A stretch of DNA of 64,000 nucleotides, from contig CM075857.1 in the NCBI GenBank assembly GCA_037975125.1, positions 67,163,899-67,227,898 of the forward strand. The letters run 5' to 3'. The stretch's first letter is position 1; each line of letters starts with the position of its first letter. A program made the position numbers and the translations under genes. Under the pieces are notes generated by a model. That model had not been told where the DNA came from. It made no database searches and saw only the letters and a program-made list of their open reading frames with translations. The stretch comes from Latrodectus hesperus. Its lineage: Eukaryota > Arthropoda > Arachnida > Araneae > Theridiidae. Positions 42,121 through 53,990 of the stretch are shown one piece after another.

Positions 42121-42419
42121 GCAATGCTTATTGTACAGAAATGAATGGATCCTTATGATGTCTATATTTTTAAAATTAAAATTGGCCAGATTTACTAAAG
42201 TTTGTGTGTCTCACTCATTTAAGTCTCTCATTCATTACTTCAACATGACATAATTTCGCATAACATAACCAATTAATTTATCCAAATAATTACTCTTATT
42301 TATTTTTTTATAACCCAAAAAAATGAAAAAAGCTGATTTAAAAATTAAAAAAATAAATAAAAATTAATAATAAATAAATAAAGTGCATGATAAAAAAGTC
42401 GTTTTAATTTTTTATCTCA

Positions 42420-42790
42420 AATTATTGAATAAAATATATAAAATGTGCTTTTATAAACTTTACTATAAATAAGTTTTAAAAAATCATTAATTTATAAAAA
42501 AATACTGAAATCTGGATTTATTTATTGTATGAGGGTAAATCTCCCTTTGCTGCATTAAATATTCTTATTCTATATTATAAAACATAAAATGTGTTTTTTT
42601 TATAAACTTGTGAATACTATTAAACAGTTTTAAAAATATTTTAAAGAGTAAAAAATTTTGACATAAAACACATGGATAATTTTTAAAAGAACATTTATTA
42701 ATAATGATGCTTAAAACTGGATTCTCATTGATTATGAGGGTAAATCACCTTTTGCTACATTAAATACTTATTTCTAATGTACTAAATATG
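42420..42790. repeat. Diverged direct duplication
   Basis: Two blocks share GAGGGTAAATC followed by a CCTTTTGCTACATTAAATA-like stretch (about 42531-42570 and 42738-42775). Their upstream parts also match loosely (AAAATGTG then T-rich then ATAAACTT at about 42440 and 42589). This is probably an old duplication or two copies of a small repeat. Confidence 0.6.
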
Positions 42791-42908
42791 TCTTAAATTT
42801 CAAGAATATATATTGCAAGATAATTTTGCTTAAGAACAAAATTATTTTTCATTATAGTTATTTGTTTAATTAAATACTTGCTTAATACATCTATACAATT
42901 TTTAAATT

Positions 42909-44014
42909 ATGGCGAATGTTACTTATAAGCGAATAAACCTACCCCTTCGCTACTGTTTACTTTCATTGTTGCTCTTCTATATATATTTCTTCTTCAGCAC
43001 GACAGCCCGGGGTGGGCCAAAGCTTTCTCAGAACACTCCTCCTCGGGTTTACCATCCAGGACTCCTTGATAAACTTATTCGTCTCAACTTTTCGGCCCAA
43101 TTTGTCCACATTATTAATTCTTATATTAAAAATAGACACTTTCTGGTCAGAGTAAATAATGCTCATTCTGATTCGCATCAAATTCTTGCTGGTGTCCCTC
43201 AAGGTAGTCTCATCTCCCCCATTCTTTTTAACCTCTTCATCAACGATATTCCTAAATATGATAATGTTCATCTAGCGTGTTATGCAGATGACACAGCCAT
43301 TCTCATTCAGAAAAATCAGATCAGATGCTTAATCCCGGCTCTTCAAAATTACATCAATAACTTACAAACTTGGCTCATTAATTGGAAAATTGTTATAAAC
43401 GCCTCAAAATCTGCTGCTATTATATTCTCTAGAACCAGAAGAAAATTCACCCCCAATCATATCAAAATTTTCAACGAACCTATCCCCTGGGTTAATCAAA
43501 CCAAATATCTCGGTCTTATTCTTGACTCAAAACTTACTTGGAGTCCCCAAATTAAAAATGCCATTCAAAAAGCAGGCATCGCCAGAAGAAGCCTCTATTG
43601 CTATTTAGGAAGGAAAAGCAACCTTTCACTTAGGTCCAAAATTACCCTCTACAAATCCATACTTCGCCCCATCCTCACCTACGGCATCTCAGTTTGGAGC
43701 GGTGCAGCTCACACTCATCGAATTCGTGTTCAACGTTTTCAAAATACTTCGTTAAGAATGATCACAAATGCCCACTATCTTGTCAAAAATGAAACTATCC
43801 ATAAAGACCTCAACATTGAAGATATAGAAACCTTTGCTAAAAATCTTTCTACCAAATTCTTTACCAAAATTCTCGAAATTCCAAATCCCATACTCCACGA
43901 TCTGCCAGTTTATGATGCAGGCAATCCCTCTTCAATTAAAAGACCTAGAGCAATTCTCTCCCGAAATGAAAACTATTTTCCTATTAGACCCCTCAAAAGA
44001 AGAAAATTTTAAAT
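42909..44014 (+). mobile_element. 5'-truncated jockey-clade LINE with open reverse-transcriptase frame
   Basis: One open frame covers the C-terminal part of a non-LTR reverse transcriptase. The RT sequence proper starts at about VYHPGLLDKLIRLNF (near 43050). Then come GVPQGSLISPILFNLFINDIP (motif B), the catalytic CYADD (YADD codons 43281-43292), NASKSAAIIFSR and TKYLGLILDSKLTW (thumb side). A C-terminal segment typical of jockey-like ORF2 ends at a stop at 44012-44014. The upstream endonuclease and the first RT motifs are missing, and the first roughly 35 codons of the frame appear to be flanking DNA. The lack of stops or frameshifts across more than 300 codons suggests a relatively young insertion. 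It cannot be active alone because RT motif A is absent. Confidence 0.9.
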
Positions 44015-44147
44015 TTCAAATTCATTTTTGCCTCCTTAATACCCTGTATGCAAGCTTTTCAGCTCAGCATACACATCATCCAATCAAAATTTGCCTTTAA
44101 TACCTTGAAATTTTGTACTCTTCACTTCTAACTGACTCCTCCCACAA

Positions 44148-44217
44148 GCCTAGCTAGCTTAACGGTTAGGACTCCGCCCTCCCATCAGAACGTCCGCAGT
44201 TCGATCCTGCCTCCTGT
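44148..44217 (+). repeat. tRNA-like segment (degenerate, box A and box B)
   Basis: TAGCTTAACGG (44155-44165) matches the Pol III box A consensus and GTTCGATCC (44199-44207) matches box B. A T-arm stem GCAG/CTGC surrounds a TTCGATC loop. The acceptor stem and anticodon arm do not fold, so this is not a working tRNA gene. It lies about 130 bp after the jockey-like stop codon. It may be a SINE head inserted in, or forming part of, the LINE 3' region. Confidence 0.6.
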
Positions 44218-45014
44218 AAAAATCAAAAAATATTTTTGAATATTCTGTAACTCTTCACTTTTGTTCCCCAAGACCTCCTCTCTAATCATAGCACCTGTCA
44301 AAAATTTTAAAAATTCTTTTTGGATTTTTAATTTAACATTCAATTTTCAACTAGTATAGTATGACGTCATGTTCACTTTACTATGCTACGACATTTATCT
44401 ATGTATTTAATCTCCCCCTGTATTTACTCGCATTTACTCGTATTTATCGCATTTACCCTTCCTATATTATTATTATTATTATAAAAAAAAAAAAAAAAAA
44501 TCATTAACCGCATTTATCCATTTATTACCATATACTACTCTCCCCCTCGACAAATTTTTGTCTACCCTTGTACTACTTGCAGGACCTGTCTGTTTTGTTA
44601 AATCGACATCACTTTCACATATTTTATTTTTGTTCTTGGAAAATATTTTCTAAATTCTTCTAGTAGAAACGCTTAAGTTTCAGTTAACTTAACCACGCCC
44701 ACTTACTTTTCATGTAAGCTTATTTCTCATTTCATAGTAATATATTTTTAATTCTTTTCTTTTTATGACTTTGACTCTGGACAACATATCTTTTCTTATT
44801 TAATGTTATCAAATTATATTTTTATATTTTACAATTATTACTTTATTTCTTTTCCTTCTGATCGGCTTAACTCAATCAGCCAATCACATGCTACTACCAA
44901 CGCCCTTCCACACTCCTCCACCCAGTGTGAAGTGCGAACTCTCCTCATGTTGTATATAATTTTATATCTTTTTCCGTTCTACGCAAACTTTAATCTGTAG
45001 GATTTTATTCTTAA
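44218..45014. other. Low-complexity DNA after the LINE
   Basis: It contains a (TTA)n tract followed by an A-run of about 17 at 44466-44501, which may be a LINE/SINE poly(A)-like tail. A pyrimidine-rich stretch follows. There is no coding signal. Confidence 0.5.
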
Positions 45015-45260
45015 TTATGATAGGGATGAGTGCGCTTCGCGCACACTAGGTACCCTTAACTGCAGTCCAAGTCCAAGTCCAACACTCCTCCATTGTGTTC
45101 TCCTGGAGGCGACATTTCTCCAATTTGTCACTTTCAAGTTCTCTACACAATCAGTCCATCTAAGTTTGGGCCGACCACTAAATCTGTTTGCAGTGGGCCT
45201 ATAATTTAAAATTCTTGAAGTCAAAGACGTAGGGTCCATCTTATGAAATTTCGTGACCAA
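45015..45260 (-). mobile_element. 3' end of a LINE ORF2 (minus strand)
   Basis: On the minus strand an 81-codon frame contains SGRPKLRWTDCVENLKVTNW followed by RNVASRRTQWRSV. This resembles the C-terminal GRP..RW.D.VE.DL..L...NWR..A.DR..WR motif common to endonuclease-RT type LINEs in arthropods. The rest of the element is absent, as in a strongly 5'-truncated copy. It is oriented opposite to the jockey-like fragment next to it and is from a different family. Confidence 0.75.
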
Positions 45261-46412
45261 AAAAAATATTTTTTATGAAATAAAAATAAAAACATAGAGT
45301 TAGAATCTTACGCTGTTTGAAAATATGTATTGAGAAAGTTTTTCATTTGCATAAAAAAATAACAAACCAGTAATCAAAAGGAAACTAAAAGGGTTGGGCG
45401 TACATATGGGCACAAGAAGATGGGTCTCAAAAATATTAAATAAGTCTGATGTGTGAGTATAGTTACATATTAATGCAGGTATTCACCAATAAAATGAAAA
45501 ATGTATATATAATAGCAGTTAGTGTAATTCATTTGAATTTCAACTTCTTTCTATTCTTCAATGAGTCTCATATTCCTAAGAATAATTTTTTAAGATAAAA
45601 CATTTTTTTTATTCCTTTCATTGCTTGCTACCTATTAAAATTAGTAAATATATTAAATGGAGATGATGATTTAATGATAGCAGGTAAAACGAATACAAGC
45701 TATTAATTAAAAAAAATCCTATTTAAAAGTTTGCTATATGGACATTGTAATTTTTTTTTATAAATTCATATTATCTTGATTTGAAAGTGATGATTAACTA
45801 AATCCATTTGTATATAATAAATATGAAAAAATGGCAAATATGTGGTTCCAAATAAGCAATAAAAATACATTTCACTCTTGAAAAATTTGAAAAAAAAAAT
45901 TAACTTTTCGGGGTTAAATACACATAATTCCTCTGAGTAACTTGTTTTTATTTTTTTGGAACAGCTTTCAACCAGTTTCTTCTAGGTTGATCAATGGAAC
46001 GATTCAAATTTTCTCTTATCCAGTGAACGCAATTATTCAATCATGTATTCTGTGTTTAAAAAATGTTCGAATAATTTTGAGAAATTTATTCTTGGGTAGC
46101 AATCAAAGATCTTAATTTTGTGTGTGGGAGAGGGAAGCTTTGACCGACGGGTGCTCGACTGCCTTAAACATAAGCAAACAGTAATACAGAAATTTAATTT
46201 CAATCTGTCTGAACTCTCAGACACGATTTCCATTTGTAAAAAGATATTTAACTCTATTTTGGAGAAAAGAACAAAATTATGTTATCATTTGAAATTTTGT
46301 GCTGGCAGTTTTTGACAGCAAAGAGAGAGACATCAATATATTTCTAATTACATTTTTCAATCATGTTTATTATCAGTTAATAAAATTGATTTGTGTTGCA
46401 AAAAATGTTAAA
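45261..46412. other. AT-rich non-coding DNA
   Basis: No gene or clear repeat recognised. A-runs and T-runs are frequent. Confidence 0.6.
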
Positions 46413-46414
46413 TA

Positions 46415-47870
46415 CACTGCTCAAAACAATTAAAGGATATTGGGACAAAACAATTAAGGGATATAAAAAATATCATTTTTTTTCCCGCATAAATTGAAAG
46501 AGAGTTAAAAATGCAAATTTTTTCTCATTTTCAAACTTCACAGTATACAAATTTTGAGTTTGACGTAGCTTTTAGCCACAGCGAATGAGATTTTGCTTTT
46601 AACTTAATGCAAGACAAAGCGGAAAAGAATGATCGACATTCAATATGCGCGTTGTTTCTATGAGTGTGTGCTACGTCTCAATGAAATTTTCTAACAGACA
46701 CTTGGAAAGTTACTGGCCGGTTAGAGGAGAAAAATACAATCCGAAGCCATTATAATTTCCAAAATGTGAGTTCCAGTATTTGGAACCGTTTTCTGGCGAC
46801 TAGTAATGCAACCCGTAGATCAGGACAAAGGCGTAGGCGTGAAACAACGATCCATGAAGACTGTTAATGTTAACGGCTAGGAGACACCGAAATATGTATG
46901 CTACTAGAAACATCTTCGCTCGAGTACTGGTACCACATGTCCGAATCCTTCTTCACGCTGTAAATCTGTATGCTTCCCGACCAATAGTGTGTGTCACGTT
47001 AACAGTAAGGCACCGTCGTGCCGCAGGTAGAGGGCAACAGAACGTATGAGCTGGAAGTGAAATGAGTAGCTCAATGATTTTTTCTCTGACAAGTTCCATT
47101 TTTGCTTTCATCTCGATAGTAAATTTATTTTCATCTGTAAGAAATGTGTCATTAGAAAAAATACTTAGTTCGTGTTCGAAAGCATAGAATTTAGTGTTGG
47201 GGGAGTGATGATCTATGCTGGCATCTCCACTGATGGGAGCACTGTTATCAATATCATTCGAAATGGAACCCTGACCGTTCGCCAATATAGAAATGAGATC
47301 CTCTGATCTATTTATTGTAGTCTGTTACTCTGCAGTAGTTGGATATGTTGCAGGCCACATCTTGCTAGCTTGGGGAATGATTTCCTTTTGGAGAAAGGAA
47401 TTATACAAATGGAATGGCCAGCCTGTTCTCCGTTAATGAACGCAATAGTACATGTTTAGGACATTTTACGCAGACGGGTTACTGGACACCTACCACCCGC
47501 GTAAACTCTCCAAGAATGGCAAAGTAGAGTGGGACAAAAAAAATGCGACTCAGTCCCTCACTTATAGTCTCATTCACTTGATGACTTAAAAATGTTCATC
47601 ATTGCTGGCTTTCCGGGAAAACCATACCCCCTATAAAAACCGATTTTCTTTTAAGGAAACACCTTTATTTTTCTTTCGCATATCCACAAATTGTGTGTGT
47701 GTGCTTTCCTTTTATACCCAAATACTCAATAAAACACATTTTTTCTACCAAAAAATGTCATTTTTATTTCATATAACCTACGTTTTTCAGTAATGTATCA
47801 ATTAACCAAACAATGCTCCAGATGCAAGATCAACCCAAATCTTTGTGTCTTTTAATTGTTTTGAGCAGTG
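46415..47870 (+). mobile_element. Decayed Tc1-like transposon with 20-bp perfect terminal inverted repeats
   Basis: The left end CACTGCTCAAAACAATTAAA (46415-46434) is an exact complement of the right end (47851-47870). The left flank is TA (46413-46414), the Tc1/mariner target; the right flank is now TT. Interior plus-strand sequence shows a transposase in pieces: a helix-turn-helix part around SSIWNRFLATSNATRRSGQR then RRRRE (46755-46840), a central GVMIYAGISTDGSTVINIIR block (about 47200-47265), and a late WPACSPLMNA segment (near 47413). Stops and frameshifts separate them. The copy is a fossil, although its ends are perfectly preserved. The minus-strand frame at 46953-47285 is a shadow. 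Confidence 0.92.
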
Positions 47871-48250
47871 TTTCATATTTCTAACAATACTTTCGATATT
47901 ATAACTCACTGATTTAATGGAAAAGAATTTTACTTAGAAGACTAATGTTCCTGTAGGTGCAGATGTACCCCAAATATAATCGATTGAACCAAATATCTGT
48001 ATCTGTATATAAAAAAAATTGCAATCATATTTCTCTTTAGTGCTTTACAATATAGAAAAGTTTTAGTTTAAACAATATTTCAAGTTTCTGGATTATGTTT
48101 TACATATAGTTGTTGTAATAGTTACATAAATAGATAGTTCTACCATTGTTTTTTTAGATTTATAGTATTAAAAATAGTTATACACACATAACTAAACTAT
48201 TGACGTAATGGAATTAACATTCATTTGGATTTTCTCAAATATATACATAC
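47871..48250. other. AT-rich non-coding DNA
   Basis: Nothing recognised between the Tc1-like element and the following SINE. Confidence 0.6.
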
Positions 48251-48261
48251 ACAAAAGAATA

Positions 48262-48655
48262 GGGCCGTGGTAGCCTAGTTTCCCATGTTAGGGTATCGGC
48301 CTTCCATCCGGAAGGGTGGGGTTCGATTCCCAATGCCGCCTAAGACCCACCCAGTACATGCGATATACATGCTCGTTAAATCTGTGGAATCGAAAGTCCA
48401 GTGGTCGGTCGTTGAGCAGTTACCATGGGTACAATGGTCTGGAGAAATTTACTCCCCTTTCAGATCAATGCCAAAATTGAGGGAGTAGATCCTCTGGTGC
48501 TGCCATCTATCGGAGGATTTGAAGAACAAAAGTCGTACTTTTACCTTCATGATGCTCTGATTAAACGAAAGACGCTCCCATTTGACTTAAATTCGCATAG
48601 CCAAGGCATAGCGAGCTTGACTTGTCCAAGTGTCATTAGTAACAACAACAAAATA
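48262..48655 (+). mobile_element. tRNA-derived SINE, longer type
   Basis: The head starts GGGCCGTGGTAGCC and carries box B GGTTCGATTCC (48320-48330). A body of about 300 bp with balanced composition follows, including TGTGGAATCGAAAGTCC and TGGTCGGTCGTTGAGC. The tail is an AAC/ACAACAAC repeat (about 48640-48652). The GTTGAGC motif is also present in the SINE at 26429-26609 (CCGTTGAGCG), so the two may share a core. No clean target duplication was found, only a partial ACAAAA match, so the boundaries are approximate. Confidence 0.7.
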
Positions 48656-49708
48656 GTTGGAAAATTATGTTAGGTTAGTAATACTTGTTTTAAATTAATT
48701 TGTCCGAAAAATAAAAATCGGGCTTGAATTTTAGTAAAAATTAGAGTTATTATGTTTCATAATTACTTTTTATTATCCACTCTAAAAGTTATTGCCACTT
48801 GTTCTCTGTTTTGAGTTATAGAAGTCTTGATTTTTCCATCTCATTCACTGACTTCGCTTTCCCTTTATTCGTGTTCGTACAATGATCAAATGTCTTCAGT
48901 GAAAATAATTATTTACTAAAATAAAATAAAAGCATTTGCGAAAGTAGATATTTAAAAATATAAATGCAAGGAAACAAAACTTATATTAATAAATATGAAA
49001 AATCAATTTGGAAATTTTTAATTTCATATAAAAAGAAGTTGATCATAATTTCATGAAAAATTTATTAAAATATAAAATAAAACTCTACATTAAATGCTCT
49101 TGGAATATGTGGAGTATAGCTATATTAATAATAGGAAATAAATAAAATAAAAAATCTATCATCACTTCACATCAATCTATCTTTCCCTACTAATACTGCT
49201 GTAAAATTCAAAATTGTTTTATTTTATAATCAAAATGTAATGATTCGAAACTGTCCAAATTGCAATTAATTTTTGTATTTTTACTAAGAATAAATCAATG
49301 AGATTTCAATATTTTGCTTTATTAAAATATCTAATTAAAAAAACCGTAAAAATTTTTAAGTAGAATTTAAATTAGCTTTATTGATCTCAACAAAATTGCT
49401 CATTAAAAATATAACTTAATTTTAACTGACGCATTGAAGCAGATAACTTCAATTTAGTCTCTAGATAATTTATATGATAATTAGATATGGGTTATTAATT
49501 TCATGACAGAGTGTCGCATAGGTATAAAAGCATTTGTATAAACTTATTACAGATCGTCGGTAGTTGGTTTAATAATCTCATTCGCTTTTTTTAAATCAGT
49601 TTTTAAACCTATTACCAATTATTATTTTTTGAACATTTATGTAACATTTTTAAATGCATTTGTTTTTATTTTATACCCAATATTTAAACTCTAAAAATAT
49701 TTTAAAAA

Positions 49709-49710
<2 letters not shown>
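48656..49710. other. AT-rich non-coding DNA
   Basis: No gene or repeat recognised. Confidence 0.6.
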
Positions 49711-49799
<89 letters not shown>

Positions 49800-49800
49800 A
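49711..49800. repeat. (TA)n microsatellite with TATG interruptions
   Basis: TA dinucleotides are interrupted by TATATG near 49735 and 49796. Confidence 0.98.
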
Positions 49801-51409
49801 AACCATTTAACAATACTAAAGTATATTTGTAACATTGAGAATAAGAGTATGTAGCATTTTGGACTAAAATAAAGAGTCTCATTGTACTTTGCCAAATATC
49901 TATTGTTCCTTTTATTTATTATGCATTTTCTCAATACATTGAACAATTATTTGATTCATGTTTCTTATGGCAAAAGTAATTCTATCTGGAAAAGATGTTA
50001 AAGAATGATAAGAGATTGTTACCCAACCTATGGAGCTCATTACTAAGGTACAATATAAAAAAAAACAATGTGGAACAATAAAAGCAGGTGCCAACTTTTA
50101 AATTATTGTGATAAATGCTGATTATCATAAAAGCAAAATAGATAAAGCTATTAGAATAAAAAAAAACGATTTTCATTATTTTGAAAGATTAACACATTTC
50201 AATAGCAAAGTAATTTTTAATTATATAAATTTTATTGTAAAAATTGCATAAAATTGTAATTATATTTTATTATAATTAAAAAAATATAGACTGATTTCAT
50301 CCATGACAGTTTGGGTAGCGTAAAAATTAAATTTAATAAATACCAATTAGAGTAAAATATGTTGCAGATGTTTTTTCCTCTTTATTCCCTACTGCTCTTT
50401 AAATTCCCGCAATAGAGAATAAAGGGGGAAAAAACACCCTTAATATATTTCTTTTTAAATTCAAGGCGAATAACGTAATTGTAGTTGTATTTATTCCAAC
50501 TAAAAAACAATATTATTAAAATCTCTTTTTAATTCCAATTATTTAGTTAAAAAAATAAAGGTGTGAAAAAAATATTTTCTAGACCGTATGACTTTTCTGA
50601 ACTTTACAAAAATGTGAGTTCTAAAAAAATAAAGGGAAATGAGGTAAATTGAAACCAAATTTAGGGAGAAAGAAAGAACACTGAAATTGCGAAGCTTGCT
50701 TATATCAAAAACTTCCGACTTCCAGAGTAAATGTGAATCAGAATCAATAAAAGATATTTACAAAATTTGATGCCTAAGAGACACACACAGGCAGGGAAAA
50801 TATTAACCTTGATAAGCTGTAACCATCAATTTCATAATTCAATAGATATCGCAATCGAAAAGAAAAACTTTCGAATTGTGACAAAGAAGAAAAATGAGAA
50901 AAAAATAAGTAAAAAAGAAAAGATAGACGAGAAGAAAAAGGATCATCAACAAAAAAGTCGAAGAAAGTATTTTTAAAATAAGATTCACTCAAGATTTTTT
51001 AAAAAAAACTATTGCCAAAAAATTAAGAACTGAAAAATTTGTATTTCCGAAAAAAGCTTAGCTCTTAATAGCATTCAAAATGAACCGAATTATAATGAAT
51101 TAGAAATCAGTATAAAAACCTCGATTTAAATATAAGATAAATATCACATTTAAAATGTCAAATATAATCATTCTTTCAGAAACTGCTCTGATGCACAAGA
51201 AACAGTGTTAAAAATCATAAAATATGCTTTTAAGATGGAAATTCTTTTCAGGAAAAAAAAATGCAATTGGAACATTTGATGTGTAAGAATTAGATGTTCA
51301 TAAAAAATTTAATTTTATTTATTAAAATTTAATTCAATTAATTAAAAATAAAAATTTAATTAATTGATTCAAAAATTAAATAAAAAAAATTTAATTTTTA
51401 CTCTAGCAC
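49801..51409. other. AT-rich non-coding DNA
   Basis: No gene recognised. An A/G-rich low-complexity stretch lies at about 50870-50970, and TTAATT-rich simple sequence at about 51300-51400. Confidence 0.6.
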
Positions 51410-51467
51410 TTCATAATACACTGAATTACAATAAAAAAATTTTTATTGTAATTCAGTGTATTATGAA
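51410..51467. repeat. 58-bp almost perfect palindrome (28-bp arms)
   Basis: The arms 51410-51437 and 51440-51467 are exact complements around an AA centre. The arm begins TTCATAATACACTGAATTAC. The inner part has CACTG...CAGTG ends next to TA, as in Tc1/mariner termini, but symmetry continues past the TA into flanking DNA. It could form a long hairpin or cruciform. Confidence 0.95.
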
Positions 51468-52086
51468 TGACTTTTAATAAACAAGTGTACATGGATACAT
51501 TTTAAAAATTTAAATATATTTAAATTACAAATCATAATTTTTTTAACCAGACAATTTTTTTCCAATTAAAACAACATTTTCGTTAGTGCGTGTGAAAAAT
51601 ACTTAAAACATATACACGATTCGTGGAAAATTTAGTGCGTGATCTTTATTCTCGCGTGAAAAGGGCAATAATTATGGATTCTGTTACTAGATGTAGAATT
51701 AATTCTTCTTGTAAGGCGATAACGATCCAGATGATAAAAACCCAAATAGTTTTATAGGCCATTTTGCCGAATTGTAACTATACAATGGAGTGCACTTTAA
51801 ACAAACATGTTTAATAAATACAAAATTAGCTTCTATAACGTTACAAAATAAAACATAATTATACTATGATTCAATACGATTAACTTTCGAGTATACATTC
51901 TTTTATCCATATATTTATCCAGTCTTTCTCTTACTTGATTTTCGTAACTGTGTTTTTATTTGATGTTGTTAATGAGTTTTGAAAATTGGATTCAGTTAAT
52001 GAATTACATAATGAATTTGTTGTGAACTTCTTTGAAGAAAATGCTTCCCATGTTTTTATGTGAATCTGATCATGTGCACTAATATA
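51468..52086. other. AT-rich non-coding DNA
   Basis: No gene recognised. Confidence 0.6.
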
Positions 52087-52090
52087 ATAT

Positions 52091-52679
52091 TGTACCGAGC
52101 TCCACGGGTTCGTGTTGATTGAGAGTTGAATAAAGCAACCACTTAATGAACACAAGACTTTTATTCGTAAAAACTTCATTAGATAAACGAAATTCCCGCT
52201 GTAACAATCACAATTATACTGCTACAATTCGTCAGATATAATAAGAAACAGCTTCTAATCACAGGTCTCAAATACCTCTGACAGAGAACAACTAGCAGTC
52301 ACAACTAATCGTCTTCACTCACTGACTGTCTTCACAAAAAAACTGACTCTTCCATGTCGGGCTGCGCTATTTATACCTGACTTGGCGGAGAAATCTACCA
52401 GTTTCGCCAAGGTTCTGGAAGTTTCTAGGCTATCTCGAAAAATATTGGTCCTAGAGCTTAGGTGATGGATGTTTCCAGAAATATCGATTTCTCACCAAGT
52501 CGCCAAGAATCTCGCCAACCGTCGCCAAGAATCTCGCCAACTGTCGCCAAATCAATAGGAAATCCGCTTTTAAACTACAACAGGTCTAAATACCGCAATT
52601 TTTGCCCAAAATGTGAGAATTTCATATCTGTCTGAGATATTTTAAGACAAATATAATCATTATTTATAAATTTGTAACA
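52091..52679 (-). mobile_element. Solo LTR of an LTR retrotransposon (589 bp)
   Basis: On the minus strand the segment starts TGTTAC and ends GGTACA, the TG...CA termini of an LTR. It is flanked by ATAT on both sides (52087-52090 and 52680-52683), which fits a 4-bp target duplication but is weak in AT-rich DNA. In the minus orientation it has a TATA box GGTATAAATAG (plus 52368-52378) and, downstream, a poly(A) signal AATAAA (plus 52160-52165), in the right order for U3-R-U5. U3 contains short direct repeats of GTCGCCAAGAATCTCGCCAA type (about 52499-52550). No internal gag/pol sequence adjoins it, so it is probably a product of LTR-LTR recombination. Confidence 0.85.
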
Positions 52680-52776
52680 ATATACTAAATAATTGTTTCA
52701 GAAGCAGTGATGATATTTAAACACATGAAAATATCTGTGTTTCAAACAGTGAGAAATGAAAATTCAATTTCTTTAA

Positions 52777-53160
52777 CCATTAAGTGGTTATTTCTTTCGT
52801 TACAATTGAGATCCTAAGTACGCCACACTTTATTACGATTCTCATTGGTTTAAAATATACATGACGTCAGATATAGTTTTATCTACGTCACATCGTACTG
52901 AGACGGCGTCGCCAATCCGACTTGTCGACGGATTTGCTGCCTGCCTTTAAATCACATTCTTCGAGCGGCAGCAAACAAGGCGATGTTCACCATCGAATGT
53001 CTGAGAATATATTGTCGAAGTTCATTTTAATAAAACTATTTCTTAAATAAATACCAAAGCATCGGTTCGGAAAGCCATTTTATCCATTGACTCAAGCCGT
53101 TAACATGGACAATAGAGCAACAGAAAAAGCAAAATGAAAAAGACAAAACATACAATTTCA
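52777..53160. mobile_element. Second copy of the Harbinger-type MITE
   Basis: Aligns by eye with the intron-1 MITE (25158-25543) over nearly its full length. Shared parts include TTTCGTTACAATTGAGAT, GTACTGAGACGGCGTCG, TTCTTCGAGCGGCAGCAAAC and GAAAAAGCAAAATGAA. The left end reads CCATTAAGTGG. The right end is diverged (ACATACAATTTCA), so the terminal repeats no longer match well. This copy looks older or more damaged than the intronic one. Confidence 0.85.
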
Positions 53161-53564
53161 GTTTCTAAGCGTTTTTTCACTAGTTCATAATGCGAAAAAA
53201 AAATATTTCATTTTCTTCATTATTCGCTTAGTAACAGAATGACTTGGTTCAAAATGAAAAATAATTGTTTCAGTAATATTCTCAATATCGTTATCGGATT
53301 TTCAAATGCGATTCAAGCATACAACTAGCTTAATTGTTTCATTCATTTCTTGAAACAGACATATTCAATATTTTGGGTCATGTTATATTTCAACTTTATG
53401 GATCTGATTAAGTGGGAAACAATTTCCTATACTGTTTTACTATTATTATTTTATTTGTGTGGTAAAACAGAAATATCGATGCGCAATGCTACTTAATCCT
53501 GCTATAATTTTATTTTTGAAAATCATAATTTAATTCAAAATTATTTTCATTATCAGTCCTTACA

Positions 53565-53990
53565 TCAAAGGTTGAAAATCTTCGTCGCCATTTTGAATGC
53601 AAACACATACACGACGACGTCGAACGAAGTTTTTTGACAACTTTTCAAACTGTTGGTGTTGACGAAATTTCTTCAGTTATAATTTGTTTTTAATTTATCG
53701 ATGTTTGTAGAATTTCACTAGAAAACCGTGTGTCCTTGAGATAAATCTACGAAAAATAAATCTAACGGAGTGAGATCAGGAGACCCTGGTGGCCAGAGAC
53801 CTAATGAAATCAAACCGTCTATTGTCAAATAATTCCTAAGCACTTCTATTGTTAGATTTAACGTATGTGAAAGAGCTATATCTTGCTTAAACTAGCAGTA
53901 TTGGTTCAGTATCTCGAATAAGCTTAAATTATGCCCAAGTACACATGAAACTGAAGGTTTGGGTAAGAAAATGGACATATCACTGTTACC
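53565..53990 (-). pseudogene. Mariner/IS630-type transposase C-terminal remnant
   Basis: The minus strand reads GLWPPGSPDLTPLDLFFVDL, close to the WPPRSPDLTPLDFFLWG signature that carries the last catalytic Asp of IS630/Tc1/mariner-type transposases in arthropods. It ends in a block resembling the usual C-terminus (VRRRRVCVCIQNGDEDF). Stops and frameshifts interrupt the frame, and the N-terminal half and both ends of the element are not recognisable. It is a dead fragment, from a different family than the Tc1-like copies nearby. Confidence 0.75.

Noticed and set aside
46953..47285. 110-codon minus-strand frame inside the Tc1-like element
   Set aside because: The plus strand of the same stretch carries broken transposase blocks, so this is a shadow.
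51410..51467. MicroRNA precursor
   Set aside because: Arms are perfectly complementary and the loop is 2 nt. A precursor would normally have a larger loop and some mismatches.
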